From the NCBI RefSeq assembly GCF_019279795.1, contig NC_056732.1, positions 179,487,113 to 179,551,112 of the forward strand: a DNA stretch of 64,000 bases, in the 5' to 3' direction. The position numbers were made by a program, and so were the translations under genes. The notes under the pieces are model-generated. The model saw only the letters and a program-made list of their open reading frames with translations, was not told where the DNA came from and ran no database searches. Of the stretch, positions 36,521-46,540 are shown in pieces (positions within the stretch are counted from its first letter, which is position 1; each line of letters starts with the position of its first letter). Source of the DNA: Protopterus annectens. Taxonomy: Eukaryota > Chordata > Ceratodontiformes > Protopteridae.

Positions 36521-37220
36521 TATCTTTACAAATCTTCTCTCCTCTTCCTGCCCTCAGTCATCTGTAATACAATATGCTGATGACTCAACACTCATTTCTG
36601 TCACTGACTCTCCAGCTCAACTTACCTCAATTGCACAGACTTCCCTCAACTTGGTAGAAAACTATCCAATAATCAACTTATTCTAAATCCAAAAAAAAAA
36701 AAAAAACTATTACACTTTCTTCAAAAAAAACGTTCACTACATGAAACCATCCTTCTCAATATTGTCCCTAAATAATACTCCTATACTGGTAGACACCAAC
36801 ACAAAACTACCTGGCGTCATCATTGATAACCACTTAATGTTTGACTTACATATAAACAATTCCATTAAGAAAACACATCAAAAGTTAGGACTTCTATACT
36901 GTAATAAAAACATTTCTTAATAAAGAAGCCAAGCTAACCATATCTAACTCCTATCTCTTACCCACTCTACTGTATAATTCACAAATTTTAACTAATCTCA
37001 ACACTGGACTACTAGCCAAACTTGAAACAACTTATAAGATTGCTAGATTTGTTACACAAAACACATATAAGTCCCATCACTGTCTTTCATTGAAAGAACT
37101 ACACTGACTTTAACTACCCAACCTTCTCCAACTAACTCAGACACAGATAATTCATTCTATTCTTTATAAGCCCTCATACTGTCCAACTCTGTTTCCACTA
37201 ATCTCTTACTACACCCCAAC
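36521..37220 (+). pseudogene. L2-like LINE, RT fragment (5' half)
   Basis: Plus-strand RT remnant beginning in the palm: QYADDSTLIS near 36575, then LNPKKT (with a run of A at about 36692-36707), and a thumb region with PGVIIDNHLMFD. Stops follow from about 36910. It is the same family as the minus-strand copy at 16191-19990 (QYADDSTLI is shared). It is interrupted at 37220 by a CR1-like LINE and resumes at 41158. Confidence 0.8.
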
Positions 37221-37418
37221 ATAGGTTCATAGGTTCATACTAGGCTATCTGCCCTAGGGTATTTGTAAGCCTAGCCAGTGTGTGTTTGGCTTCCGCCACC
37301 CATTTAAATGAATTTTACTATGCCCTTTTTTGAGGTTTAGTTTACTGTGCCTCTGTCTAATAGTGACACAGGAGTGATACCTGGGGTAAACCTACGATCT
37401 CCCATCCACTCATCAAGA

Positions 37419-40114
37419 TTAGAGAGTCAGTGAGGGACTCTGCCTAACTTGGACTAGGATTTTATTCCAGAGTGAAGGGAGCATCTGGGTTATGAATCTG
37501 TCCCTCCAGCATGTCCTATTGATTTCTGTGCTGAGGTTCAAGTCCTCTGAGCACATAGCTCTATGGGATTTGAATTTTCTGAGGTGCAGCATGTCCATTA
37601 ATTCCAGGTTGGACATGGCTTTATACGTCAGGCACAGATCACCTCTAAGCAGGCGGTATGCAACTGAGTAGAGCTGGAGTTTCTTTAACCGGGCAGCATA
37701 TGGCATCTATTTGAGCCCTTTGATCCTCTTGGTGAGGTACTTTTGGGGTCTTTCCAGTTGCTGCAGGTGTCTGGTAAGGTACATCCCAAAAGGGGCATTG
37801 TACTCAATTATGGGCCTGATGAGGGATGAGTAAAGAGGCGCAATGTCCTCCCCTGATCTAGATGTGAATCCCTTCATGATTAGGTGGGCTATATAGAATG
37901 TTTTTCTAACCACTTTGGCCACGTGGTTGTCAAATGAGAGATTGCTATCAACTTGGGTCCCTAATTACTTCTTCCATACTTAATGGATTACCACCTATGT
38001 GATAATTTGTGGGCACTTTGTTTTTGCCAAAGGGGATGACTATACACTTTTTGGCATTTAGCTTGAGGCCATGGCTCTGGCACCATTTGTCTGTTTCTAT
38101 GAGACCCTTTTGGAGGATGCTTGTGTCAGCTGGAGAGTTGACTATGACACCCAGTTTGCAGTCATCTGCGAACTTGGTCAGCCACAGTCCTTCCATGTTG
38201 GCCTGTACCTCAGAGAAATATATACTGAACAAGAGAGGTCCCAGAACTGAGCCTTGTGGGATGCCACTTGTAACTGGTTTGGAGTCTGACATGGCTCCAG
38301 CAATTCTAACCATGTGGGTTCTGTCCTTGAGCCAGTTTGCAACCCATCTAGTGACATAGGGGTTTATATTTAAGCTGGATAGCTTATATATGATGCCCAA
38401 GTGGGGTATTGTATTGAAGGCTTTTGCGAGGTCCAGGTAGGCTTTGTGGACCACCTTCCCCTCGTCAATGGCCTTGGTGACTGTTTCAAAGAAATCGACC
38501 AGGTTTAAGAGGCAGGATCTGCCCTTAACAAAGCCGAACTGGGTAGGATCCAGTGTCTGTAGGTCCCCAATATCTTTATTTATGAGTTCCATGATGATCC
38601 TTTCCATAGCTTTGCAGATCAAGCTAGTCAGGCTTATGGGACGATAGTTTCCAGGATCCGTTGAGGCACCACCTTTGTGGAGAGGGACCACTCTTGCTGT
38701 ACACCACTCTTTGGGTACATATCCTATAGTAAGGCTGATTGAACAGTAGCTTTATGTTTGGGTTCAGGTCATCTTGGAGTTCATGTAGGACGCAGCCTGG
38801 GACACCGTCTGGTCCCATTGATGCTGTGTTTTTTGCTTTGGAGAGGGCGGTTTTTACCTGAGCATCTGAGATGTCAGAGGGGCAGCACTCTGCTGGAATA
38901 GATATTTGCTCTTTTGATGGGGAGGTGGGGGAGAAGTTTGCACTGAACCTGTCGGCCAGGATGTTGGCAATGTCTGTGGGTTCAGTGTATTTTTTGTCAT
39001 TTTGGACTAATTCTGAGCATATCTGGGAATTCCCACCCAGGTTCCTAACATAACTAAAGAAAGCTTTGTGATTATATTTAGTGTCCTGTGCAATTTTTCT
39101 CTCGAAGCTGGACTTAGATGATTTTATGAATTCCCGTAGTTTTTTGCTAATACTGATCAGAGATGCCTTCCCTTTTTGGGATTTTGCTCTATCGTGTAAC
39201 TTCCTTCTTCTATTATATAGTTTGTTTATGGCTGGGGTCCACCAGACAGGACGCCTGCCTTTGGGAGATTGGGTCTTAGTTTTATTTGGGATTGCATGAT
39301 CCATGCATTCCTGAAGGTGTTCATAGAATGCGTTTATAAAGGATTCTGCGGTCTGGGCCATATTTTCCACAGGCTCGGGGACTTTGAAGGATTCCACCTC
39401 GGTTTTGAGTATTGTGAAGTTTGCTTTAGAGAAGTTTTTCACTGTGGTTTTCTGGGCAGGGGGTGGGGTCGGGATGTGGATATCCGGTGAGATTAATTTA
39501 TGGTCTGATCTTACCAGTGAGGGATACACTTCTGGTCTGGAGCATAGAGTCCCCATGTTGGTGATGATCAGGTCCAGTATGTTTTCCCCTCTTGTGGGAG
39601 TGGTCACAAGTTGTTCCATAGCATTTGAGTTTATAAATTCTAGGAACCTTTGGGCTAGAGTGTTGGAGCTAGAGTAATGCTCCCAGTCTATGTTTGGGTA
39701 GTTGAAGTCACTGAATATAATGGTGTTTGGAGAGACCTTTATATTTTCCAGTGTTCTCAGGAAGGCCGAGTGGGGTTCCTGGGTTTGGGAGGGTGGTCTG
39801 TAGCAGGCTATAAACTGGAAGGCAGTTTTACCCACTGTTAGTTGCACATGGATAGTCTCCGATGCTTTGTGCTGTGCCACCAACCTGGAGGTGTGGGTAT
39901 CTTTGACGAATATTGATACTCCCCCTCCTTTTGTGGTTCGGTCCGAGTTTTGGGGCCAAAAAGCATGGTATGAGGTATAACCTGGTAGTGCTGGGGTGAT
40001 CTCGGGAGCCTTGAACCAGGTTTCTGTTACTGCACAGATATCAATGTTCTCCATGCTAAGGAGAGTTTCGAGTGCATGCATCTTGAGGTTTAGACTTCTG
40101 GCATTGAGTAGCAT
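37419..40114 (-). pseudogene. CR1-like ORF2 (endonuclease and RT), nearly intact
   Basis: AP-type endonuclease from the ATG at 40114 (LLNARSLNLKMHALE, CAVTETWF, GGGVSIFVKD, SDFNYPNIDW, SDHKLI). A linker follows, then RT: MGPDGVPGCVLHEL, NYRPISLTSLICKAMER, AYLDLAKAFNTIPH, GIPQGSVLGPLLF, and active site FADD near 38170. Frame changes occur near 38720 (just before RT motif 1), near 37960 and near 37706. The enzyme would nick target DNA and prime reverse transcription there. Only about three lesions suggest a fairly young insertion. Confidence 0.9.
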
Positions 40115-40143
40115 TACTCTTAGCTTCTTATCCCTTGTGATAC

Positions 40144-41097
40144 CTATGGAGTTGGGTTTGTCTTTTGAGCCTTGCCTAAAAAAGGCACTATGTGGGTGGC
40201 AAGAGCCTTTGCCAATATCCGAAAGCCCAGGGCTGACAGGTGCAAGCCATCCCTAGCGAAGCAGCGTGGATTGTCGAGCATGTCATCCCAGGCTGACAGG
40301 CATTGGATCCCCTTTGAATGACACCAATACTTAAGCCAATTGTTGAAATTGATCATCTCGTCTTCATATTGTGGCATCATTCTTGGTGAGGGTAAGATGC
40401 TACTCATGGTCAGAGTCATACCGGCTTGGGCTACATGCTCAGAGAGCTCCTCTATGTCTCTTTTCATGTAGTCCAGAGAGGTACACCTCAGGTCGACTGA
40501 GTCATATTTGTACTTGCCTTGGAGTGACCTGAGTGCTTGTGTTATGTGGCAGATCCTAGCGCCCGACAGGCAGCTCACCGTGACCTTCTCCTTGTTCAGC
40601 CTGGTGAGCGGGACGTCAGTGTGCCTGACAATAGAATCACCTATTACAAGTGTATCAGGTGTGTTGTTCAGCCTTAAGGGTTGTGACTGTTCGGCACACT
40701 GGCTTTGTGAACTATGTGTTGCACGTGTTTTGTTTTGGGGTAGCGGTTGCTTGGGCGTCTGCTTTGGAGGTCTCTGCTGCTTAGGCAGATTTTTATTTAG
40801 AGCCTCTAAGTATGTTTTTGTGTGTTTATGTGTTTGGTTTGCTGTTGTGGTAGGTCTGCGTGAGACTGGAATTGTAGTGAGTGTGGATACCTTCTCCTCC
40901 TGACTGGTTACGCCATTACTGAGTTGAGAGAGCTGAGCCTCCAGTTTGGCTATATGGTTGCATCTCTCACATATGTTGGAACTTGTTGGGAGGAGGAGAG
41001 GGTTGTCTGTGTACATGAGGCAGTTGTAACATTGCCTCAAGATTCCCAGATTCACCAGCTGGACTGGAGAGGATACTGCCAACTGACCTTTGGACAT
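40144..41097 (-). CDS. CR1-like ORF1 protein with SGNH esterase domain
   Basis: 317 codons open from an ATG at 41097. The N-terminus has paired cysteines (CYNC and CERC) resembling the zinc-finger segment of CR1 ORF1 proteins, then a basic Gln/Pro/Lys-rich linker. An SGNH-type hydrolase domain begins at LVIGDSIVRH (Ser nucleophile in GDS) and ends at ARDGLHLSALG (the D-x-x-H catalytic pair). Such esterase domains are known in ORF1 of CR1/L2-type LINEs, where they may act on lipids or membranes; the role in transposition is unclear. No internal stop is present. It ends 30 bases before the ORF2 ATG. Confidence 0.85.
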   Translation of the reverse strand: MSKGQLAVSSPVQLVNLGILRQCYNCLMYTDNPLLLPTSSNICERCNHIAKLEAQLSQLSNGVTSQEEKVSTLTTIPVSRRPTTTANQTHKHTKTYLEALNKNLPKQQRPPKQTPKQPLPQNKTRATHSSQSQCAEQSQPLRLNNTPDTLVIGDSIVRHTDVPLTRLNKEKVTVSCLSGARICHITQALRSLQGKYKYDSVDLRCTSLDYMKRDIEELSEHVAQAGMTLTMSSILPSPRMMPQYEDEMINFNNWLKYWCHSKGIQCLSAWDDMLDNPRCFARDGLHLSALGFRILAKALATHIVPFLGKAQKTNPTP

Positions 41098-41157
41098 GCT
41101 AGAATAGTACAGGGAACTCCTTTAAAGTTGAAAATAAGGGCCAATGGGGAGTAAGGT

Positions 41158-41700
41158 ACTCAAGGGGAGTTTGTCAGGGTGTAGTGCTTTTAATTTTTTA
41201 ATCAAGAGTTATTACAAATCCATAAACCTAACACCAAAACTAGACAAACTCTCTACAGCTTCAACCCTGATAAGACTTGGAATAATCTACTGCTCAAAAT
41301 TAGGATTCAACAGCAACAAAAACAATTGAAAACAGCTACTAAACAATACCTGCAATCTAAATGGATATGTCAATGTAACCATCCCCCATAAACATTTTCT
41401 CTCTTAATACCTCAATCCCTCCTCTAGCCACTCTCTATACATTCCTATCAACTGTCTCTCACCTTTCCACTAAACCCCTTACTAATACAAATCATACATG
41501 TGTAATATATATTTTACTGCTTCAAATTCATTGTATTAAAATGTTAAACTTTTTTGTATTGTATATACACTTTTCTCCTGTATCATTTATTGTACTGTTG
41601 ATTTTTGTCTTGTTGTTGCTTTTCTCCCCGGGCCTCCACTGAAAAAGGGCTACTAAGCTCAGTAGGACTACCCCGGTCCTCAAATGTAAAAAAAATAAAT
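41158..41700 (+). mobile_element. L2-like LINE, 3' end
   Basis: Continuation of the element at 36521-37220: the last part of ORF2 with stops, then a 3' UTR ending CCACTGAAAAAGGGC, a short stem, CCCCGGTCCTCAAATG and an A/AAATA tail at 41686-41700. The ending corresponds to that of the minus-strand copy at 16191-16290 and the SINE at 141-362. The tandem array resumes immediately after it. Confidence 0.8.
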
Positions 41701-42507
41701 ACAGAGAACGTTAGATGCTGTAACTGACACATGGTGAGACTGCTTCTTACACACACCTTTAGATGCTGTAGCTGATACATGATTAGACTGCTTCTTACAG
41801 AGGCCATTACATACTGTAACTAATACATAATTAGAATGCTTCTTCCAGGGTTGTTAGATACTCTAGTTGATACAGGTTTAGACTGCTTCTTACACAGGCT
41901 GTTAGTTGGTGTAACTAATAAATGCTTAGACTGTTTCTTACAGAGGCCATTAGGGGGTGTAACTGATACATAATTAGACGACTTCTTAGATATGCTGTTA
42001 GATGCTGCAACTGATACTTGATTAGACTGCTTATTACAGAGGCTGTTAGATATTGTAACTGATATATGATTACATTGCTTCTTACACAGGATATTAGGTG
42101 CCATACCTGATAAATGATTAGAATGCTTCTTACAGAGGCCATAAGATGCTGTAACTGATACATGATTGGACTCCTCCTTCCAGATAACGTTAGGTGCTGT
42201 AACTGATACATGATTAGACTGCTTCTTACAGAGGCTGTTAGATGCCGTAACTGATACATGATTAGACTGCTTCTTACAGAGGCCGTTAGATGCTGTAATT
42301 GACACATGATTAGACTGCTTGTTACAGATGCTGTTAGATGCTGTAACTGACACATGATTAGGACTGCTTCATACAGAGGCTGTTAGATGCTGTAATTGAC
42401 ACATGATTAGGACTGCTTCATACAGAGGCTGTTAGATGCTCTAATTGATACAGGATTAGACTGCTTCTTACACAGACTAACAGATGCTGTAACTAATGCA
42501 TCATTAG
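41701..42507. repeat. 48-bp tandem repeat array, segment 3
   Basis: About 17 units between the L2-like LINE and the Penelope pair. The last bases, CATCATTAG (42499-42507), recur on the far side of the Penelope pair. Confidence 0.95.
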
Positions 42508-43251
42508 CCAAGTCAAAAGTGCAAAGGAACCAATAAACAAAAAAAAAGGACGTTGAATCAGGAACCAAACTTTTGAAAAATAGACCAGGTTTTTATTAGT
42601 CGAACCACTCAGACCACATAAAAGCATAGCATAAAGCAAAAGAATCCACCACACATTAACGCTGTTCACTAATACTGCGTTTTCGTCACAATAAGCTGGA
42701 CTTCATCAGATAATTCTATTGCAACAAATTATTCCCCTTTTATAGTGTGTCAATGAATTAATTAATCAATTAATGCATTTAAAACGTTTTTTTTAAAGTT
42801 TTTTAAAAATATTTATACAAAGATATTCCATTTGAGTTTCATAATTTATGATTCATTTCCTTATTTCTCATATTTATTCCAAATACATGAATGCAATAAA
42901 ATATCATTTAATATGTGCATTTAAAAAATTTTAAAAACATTTAATAAATTATGTTTGTTTAAACCATTGTGTCACTTGTCCTATAATGCCATCTAATGGC
43001 CATTTCTTTTATTACACCTAAATAAAGAAACATTCCAAGGTTAAAATATCTCCCTTAATAAAGGTAAATTAAATGGGTATTTTTGAACTCTTTGAATCTA
43101 GCTATTACCATGTACATCCTACCTTAAGCACCACCACCATAAACTTATGACAGTTTAAAAAATGTTGTAGGTAAACCTCAATGTAACTATTTAAAATTCA
43201 TAAAAAAGACATGTTAAATCTCTTGTTTAGAATAAATTGATGTTACCATAG

Positions 43252-45552
43252 TTATAATTTAGCTGCCCTTAACTTCAGAATGGGTATAATACTAATATAT
43301 TCATTTAACCCTGGTGGATTATAAGCTTCAAGGGTCATTTGCCACCACAATTCTCTATACTCTAACATTTCTTCCCAGGGTCCACCTCTTATATCTTTTT
43401 CTGTATGTTCTAATACGGAGAAACTAAACCTAGTTTGTGTACATTCCTTACTATGCTTATACAAAGCATTAGTTTTCTTACAATTCTTTATATCGTTAAG
43501 GTGCTCATAGATTCTCCTTTTTAGTTTCCTTTCGGTTTTCCCTACATAGAAAGATTGGCATTTCGTACATACTGCCAAATAAACTAAACCTGAGGACTCA
43601 CAGTTATAAAAATGCCTATCATTAACAATAGTTTTGCTCCTACTACTTATATTAATGACATTACTATTGGATACATAAGTACATTGGGCACATCTTCCAC
43701 ATTTATAAGTGCCTTTCCTCCTCCTATCCTGTGGATTTAAAGATTTTTTTCTTTCTAATAGGTTTCTTATGCTTAAGGAATTTTTATATACAATCTTCAC
43801 TGGACTATTACTCCCAAAATCTAATTCCATTAAGTTCATAAATCTATCCCATTCTTTATTAAAAATACTCCTTATTCATAGGTTCATAGTTTAGTACTAA
43901 GCTAACTGCCCTTGCAAGCCATTTTAAGCCTAGCCAATTATCCCTTGTGAGACTCAAACCCTGCACCTTGTGCTTGTAAGGTAAGCACCTTAGCCATTAA
44001 GCCACCCTCTCACTTATTTTGCTATTAATGGTGTTGAATTCCAATGTAAGTGCTAGGTGGAAATTTTCTTGTTTTTTAATGTTTTTCGTACTAGGTACCA
44101 CTTCTTTCTCTTTTTCTTTAACTATAACTATTGGGGGAAATTTGGTTCCCCTTGCTTTTACTACTTCTTCTCTAATTTCCTTAATAAAACTATTCGGGTA
44201 TCCCCTTTCTTTGAACATATTCTCTAGCAAGTCACATTCTATAGCAAAATCTTGATCCCTACTGGTCATTCTACATCCTCTCACAAACTGACCTTTAATG
44301 ATGTTCTTTTTAATGTGTATGGGATGAGCACTGTCAAAGTGTAAAAAGGAATTACAATAGGTGGCTTTTCTATACACTCTAGTTTCTAAGTGACTATCCT
44401 TCTTATAAATTTCGATATCTAAATATTGTACAGCATTAATAGATACCTTGTGGGTAAATTTCAAAGAATTGGAAGTATTATTGAGGTATAATAAAAAAGC
44501 ATTTAACTTTTCCTCTCCTCCAGTCCAAAATAATATAATGTCATCCAGAAACCTGCGATAAATTACCCAGGAGGACTTAAATTCACTTTCTATAACATGT
44601 TTTTCCTCCCATTTGGCTAATACCAAGTTAGCATATGTGGGGGCACATGCTGCCCCCATAGTTACTCCCTGAACTTGTTTAAAAAATTCACCATTAAAAA
44701 ACAAGAAATTGTTATGCAACACAATTTCCATCAACCATACACTAACTATTTTGTCATTATTAGACATATTCTTATCCTCAAATATTATTTCTTCAAACAT
44801 TTCTATACCTTCTCCATGAGGAATGGATGGGAATAGATCTATAACATCTATGGTTACAAAGATTAAATCATCTATGTCTTTTATATCTGAAATAACTTTA
44901 AGCAGGTCCCAGGAATCTTTCAAGATTTGTTCACGTTCTACCCATAACTTTTTTGTCTTGGTATCCACAAATTTGGCCAATGAATGGGTTTTGGAACCAT
45001 TGGCCGAAACTATTGGTCTTAAAGGGGGATCCAACTCATTCTTATGTATTTTGGGGATGCCGAATATCGAGGGTACTTTTGGTTTTTCCACTTTCAAAAA
45101 ATTGAAAGTTTCAAGATCAATTAACCCTTCAAAAAACATATAATTTAGATCCATATCTATTTTATTAAATGCTATGTTTATCTCATTTTTAGACACAGGT
45201 TGGTATTTATTGTCATCCCACAAAATTTTATACATTCTACTGTCATACTCCATATTTTCAATTATTACAATGCCTCCCCTTTGTCTGGTTTCATAATCCT
45301 TAGGTTCATATCTTTCTTCAGGGCATTTAAAATATTTTTTTCATCTGTATCTAGATTGTTGTTGTACCTCAAACCATTTAATTCCGCTTTTCTAATTTCT
45401 TTCTCTATCACCTTTTCAAAGTTTCTTAATTGTGGATTGTAAGTGGACCTGCATTTCAAATTTAAACTAGTAGCTTGTACATTATTAGGAAAGAGAAGTT
45501 TGAAGTTGATTTTCCTTAAAAATATTTTTATCTCTAACAAGGATTTAGCCAA
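43252..45552 (-). pseudogene. Penelope-like RT and GIY-YIG endonuclease, broken
   Basis: RT: motif A TIDVIDLFPSIPHGEG, then QVQGVTMGAACAPTYANL, active-site box YRRFLDDIILFW, all within 45253-43997. A zinc-binding-like CGRCAQC and a GIY-YIG nuclease (VYLAVCTKCQSFYVGKTER, RRIYEHL) follow in 43839-43252. Breaks: one G lost from a G run near 45265 relative to the other copy (frame change), and the SINE insertion between RT and the nuclease. RT plus GIY-YIG in this order is diagnostic of Penelope-like retroelements, which prime at a nicked target. Confidence 0.92.
43871..44017 (-). repeat. tRNA-derived SINE with CR1-type tail
   Basis: A 137-bp insert (43876-44012) flanked by CTTAT direct repeats (43871-43875, 44013-44017). 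The empty site exists in the sister copy at 48049-48053, so the boundaries are certain. On the minus strand it has an A-box-like TGGCTTAATGGC, a B-box-like GGGTTTGAGTCTC, and ends CTATGAACCTATGA, the same 8-base repeat as the CR1-like LINE tail at 37221-37239. It is therefore probably mobilised by that LINE. Confidence 0.9.
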
Positions 45553-45732
45553 ATCCCCTTTAGTGGAAGGGATAAATTTAAGGCCCTTAGAAAACAGATT
45601 AAAGTGTCCTTTTTCCAGGTTTAATGGGCTAAAATTATATATATGGAAGTTGTTATATGTCCATTTGTTGTCAAAATGTGTAATCTCATCATAATTGGGG
45701 GGTGGGGGTTAAAGGGGCTAGGTTAAAATTAA

Positions 45733-46524
45733 TTAATATTCCCCCCCCCTCCATGGAAAATTTCCTTCTCTTTCCCCATATTTATTGAAAATTCTTTCCA
45801 ACCTCCTCAGAGGTGGGAATTCTTCCTCACAAAAAGGTATTACTTCTTGTGGATCATTATTTTCTACAAATTCACTTGTGTCCTTATCATGGTGTCTATA
45901 AAAAGTTTCCCTCTGCCTCCTCCGGGGTGGGGGGTTAGGATAACTTGTATTGTGTTTATATTCATCCAGGTCACGTTCCATTTTTTTAACTTTCCTTTGG
46001 ACTAACTCATCCATATTCTTATCTATTTCAGTCCTTATATTAAAATATTTAGCTTTTTCTTCCTCAATAGAAAAAATCAGGTCATTAGTAACAACTCTAT
46101 CCATAACTTCTATTTCCTGGTAAATGTCTTCCTGAAGTCTTATATTCTCTTTTACCATAAGTTTCAACATTTCTATACCACATTTATTAAAAATATCTAA
46201 CAATTCTAAATGAAATTTTGAACCTGGTATTACATTGTTAGGATATTTATAAATGCGTAACCCTTTTGGTACTATTTCTTTAGAAATACATTCCTTTAAA
46301 TATGTATTTTCAACATTCAACACACTATGCTTATTCATAAGCTTATATAAATTGTTTAAATTGTCTTTGTATGTACAGTCGTTAGTGGGAACAAAACTGT
46401 TTTTAGAATTGTCATTAAATGCATATTGGTGACGTAGCCAAGCATTTAGGTCTTTAATGGGAGAAACAGTACCTTTTTGTTTATCAGTAGCATGTGGTCG
46501 AGCGTCGCGCTTCTCCTTAGCCAT
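45733..46524 (-). pseudogene. Penelope-like N-terminal coding region
   Basis: Open from an ATG at 46524 to 45733 (MAKEKRDARPHATDKQKG at the start), upstream of RT in the minus copy only. It is rich in Lys, Glu and Asn with no motif I recognise; it may be the N-terminal extension of the RT protein. The frame is lost at a G run near 45745-45755. Coding potential resumes in another frame (for example IKIFLRKINFKLLF) before RT. A run of eight or more G makes an assembly or replication indel likely. Confidence 0.6.
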
Positions 46525-46540
46525 AGCCAAACTGGGTTCT

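Larger units (their letters stand above)
37221..41157 (-). mobile_element. CR1-like LINE, long copy nested in L2-like LINE
   Basis: Minus-strand element with ORF1, ORF2 and a 3' end made of tandem 8-base units (ATAGGTTC on the plus strand, 37221-37239), a short 3' tandem repeat being characteristic of CR1-group LINEs. The same tail occurs on the SINE at 43876-44012. It is the best preserved LINE in the window. Its 5' end lies near 41157, just before L2-like sequence resumes. Confidence 0.85.
42508..46540 (-). mobile_element. Penelope-like element, minus-strand copy
   Basis: The longer of two head-to-head copies. Its 3' end faces left into the array and its 5' part meets the second copy at about 46540. 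3' sequence and coding region match the plus copy with few differences. It contains a SINE at 43876-44012 that splits its ORF. Confidence 0.9.

Noticed and set aside
36512..41706. ACAGA on both sides of the L2-like LINE as its target duplication
   Set aside because: The two copies lie in different phases of the 48-bp unit and ACAGA is part of nearly every unit, so the match is not informative.
43876..44012. A functional tRNA gene at the SINE or at 24895-25154 and 56214-56372
   Set aside because: A- and B-box-like motifs are present, but no full cloverleaf or acceptor stem can be formed. The target duplication and LINE-like tail at 43871-44017 show a SINE.
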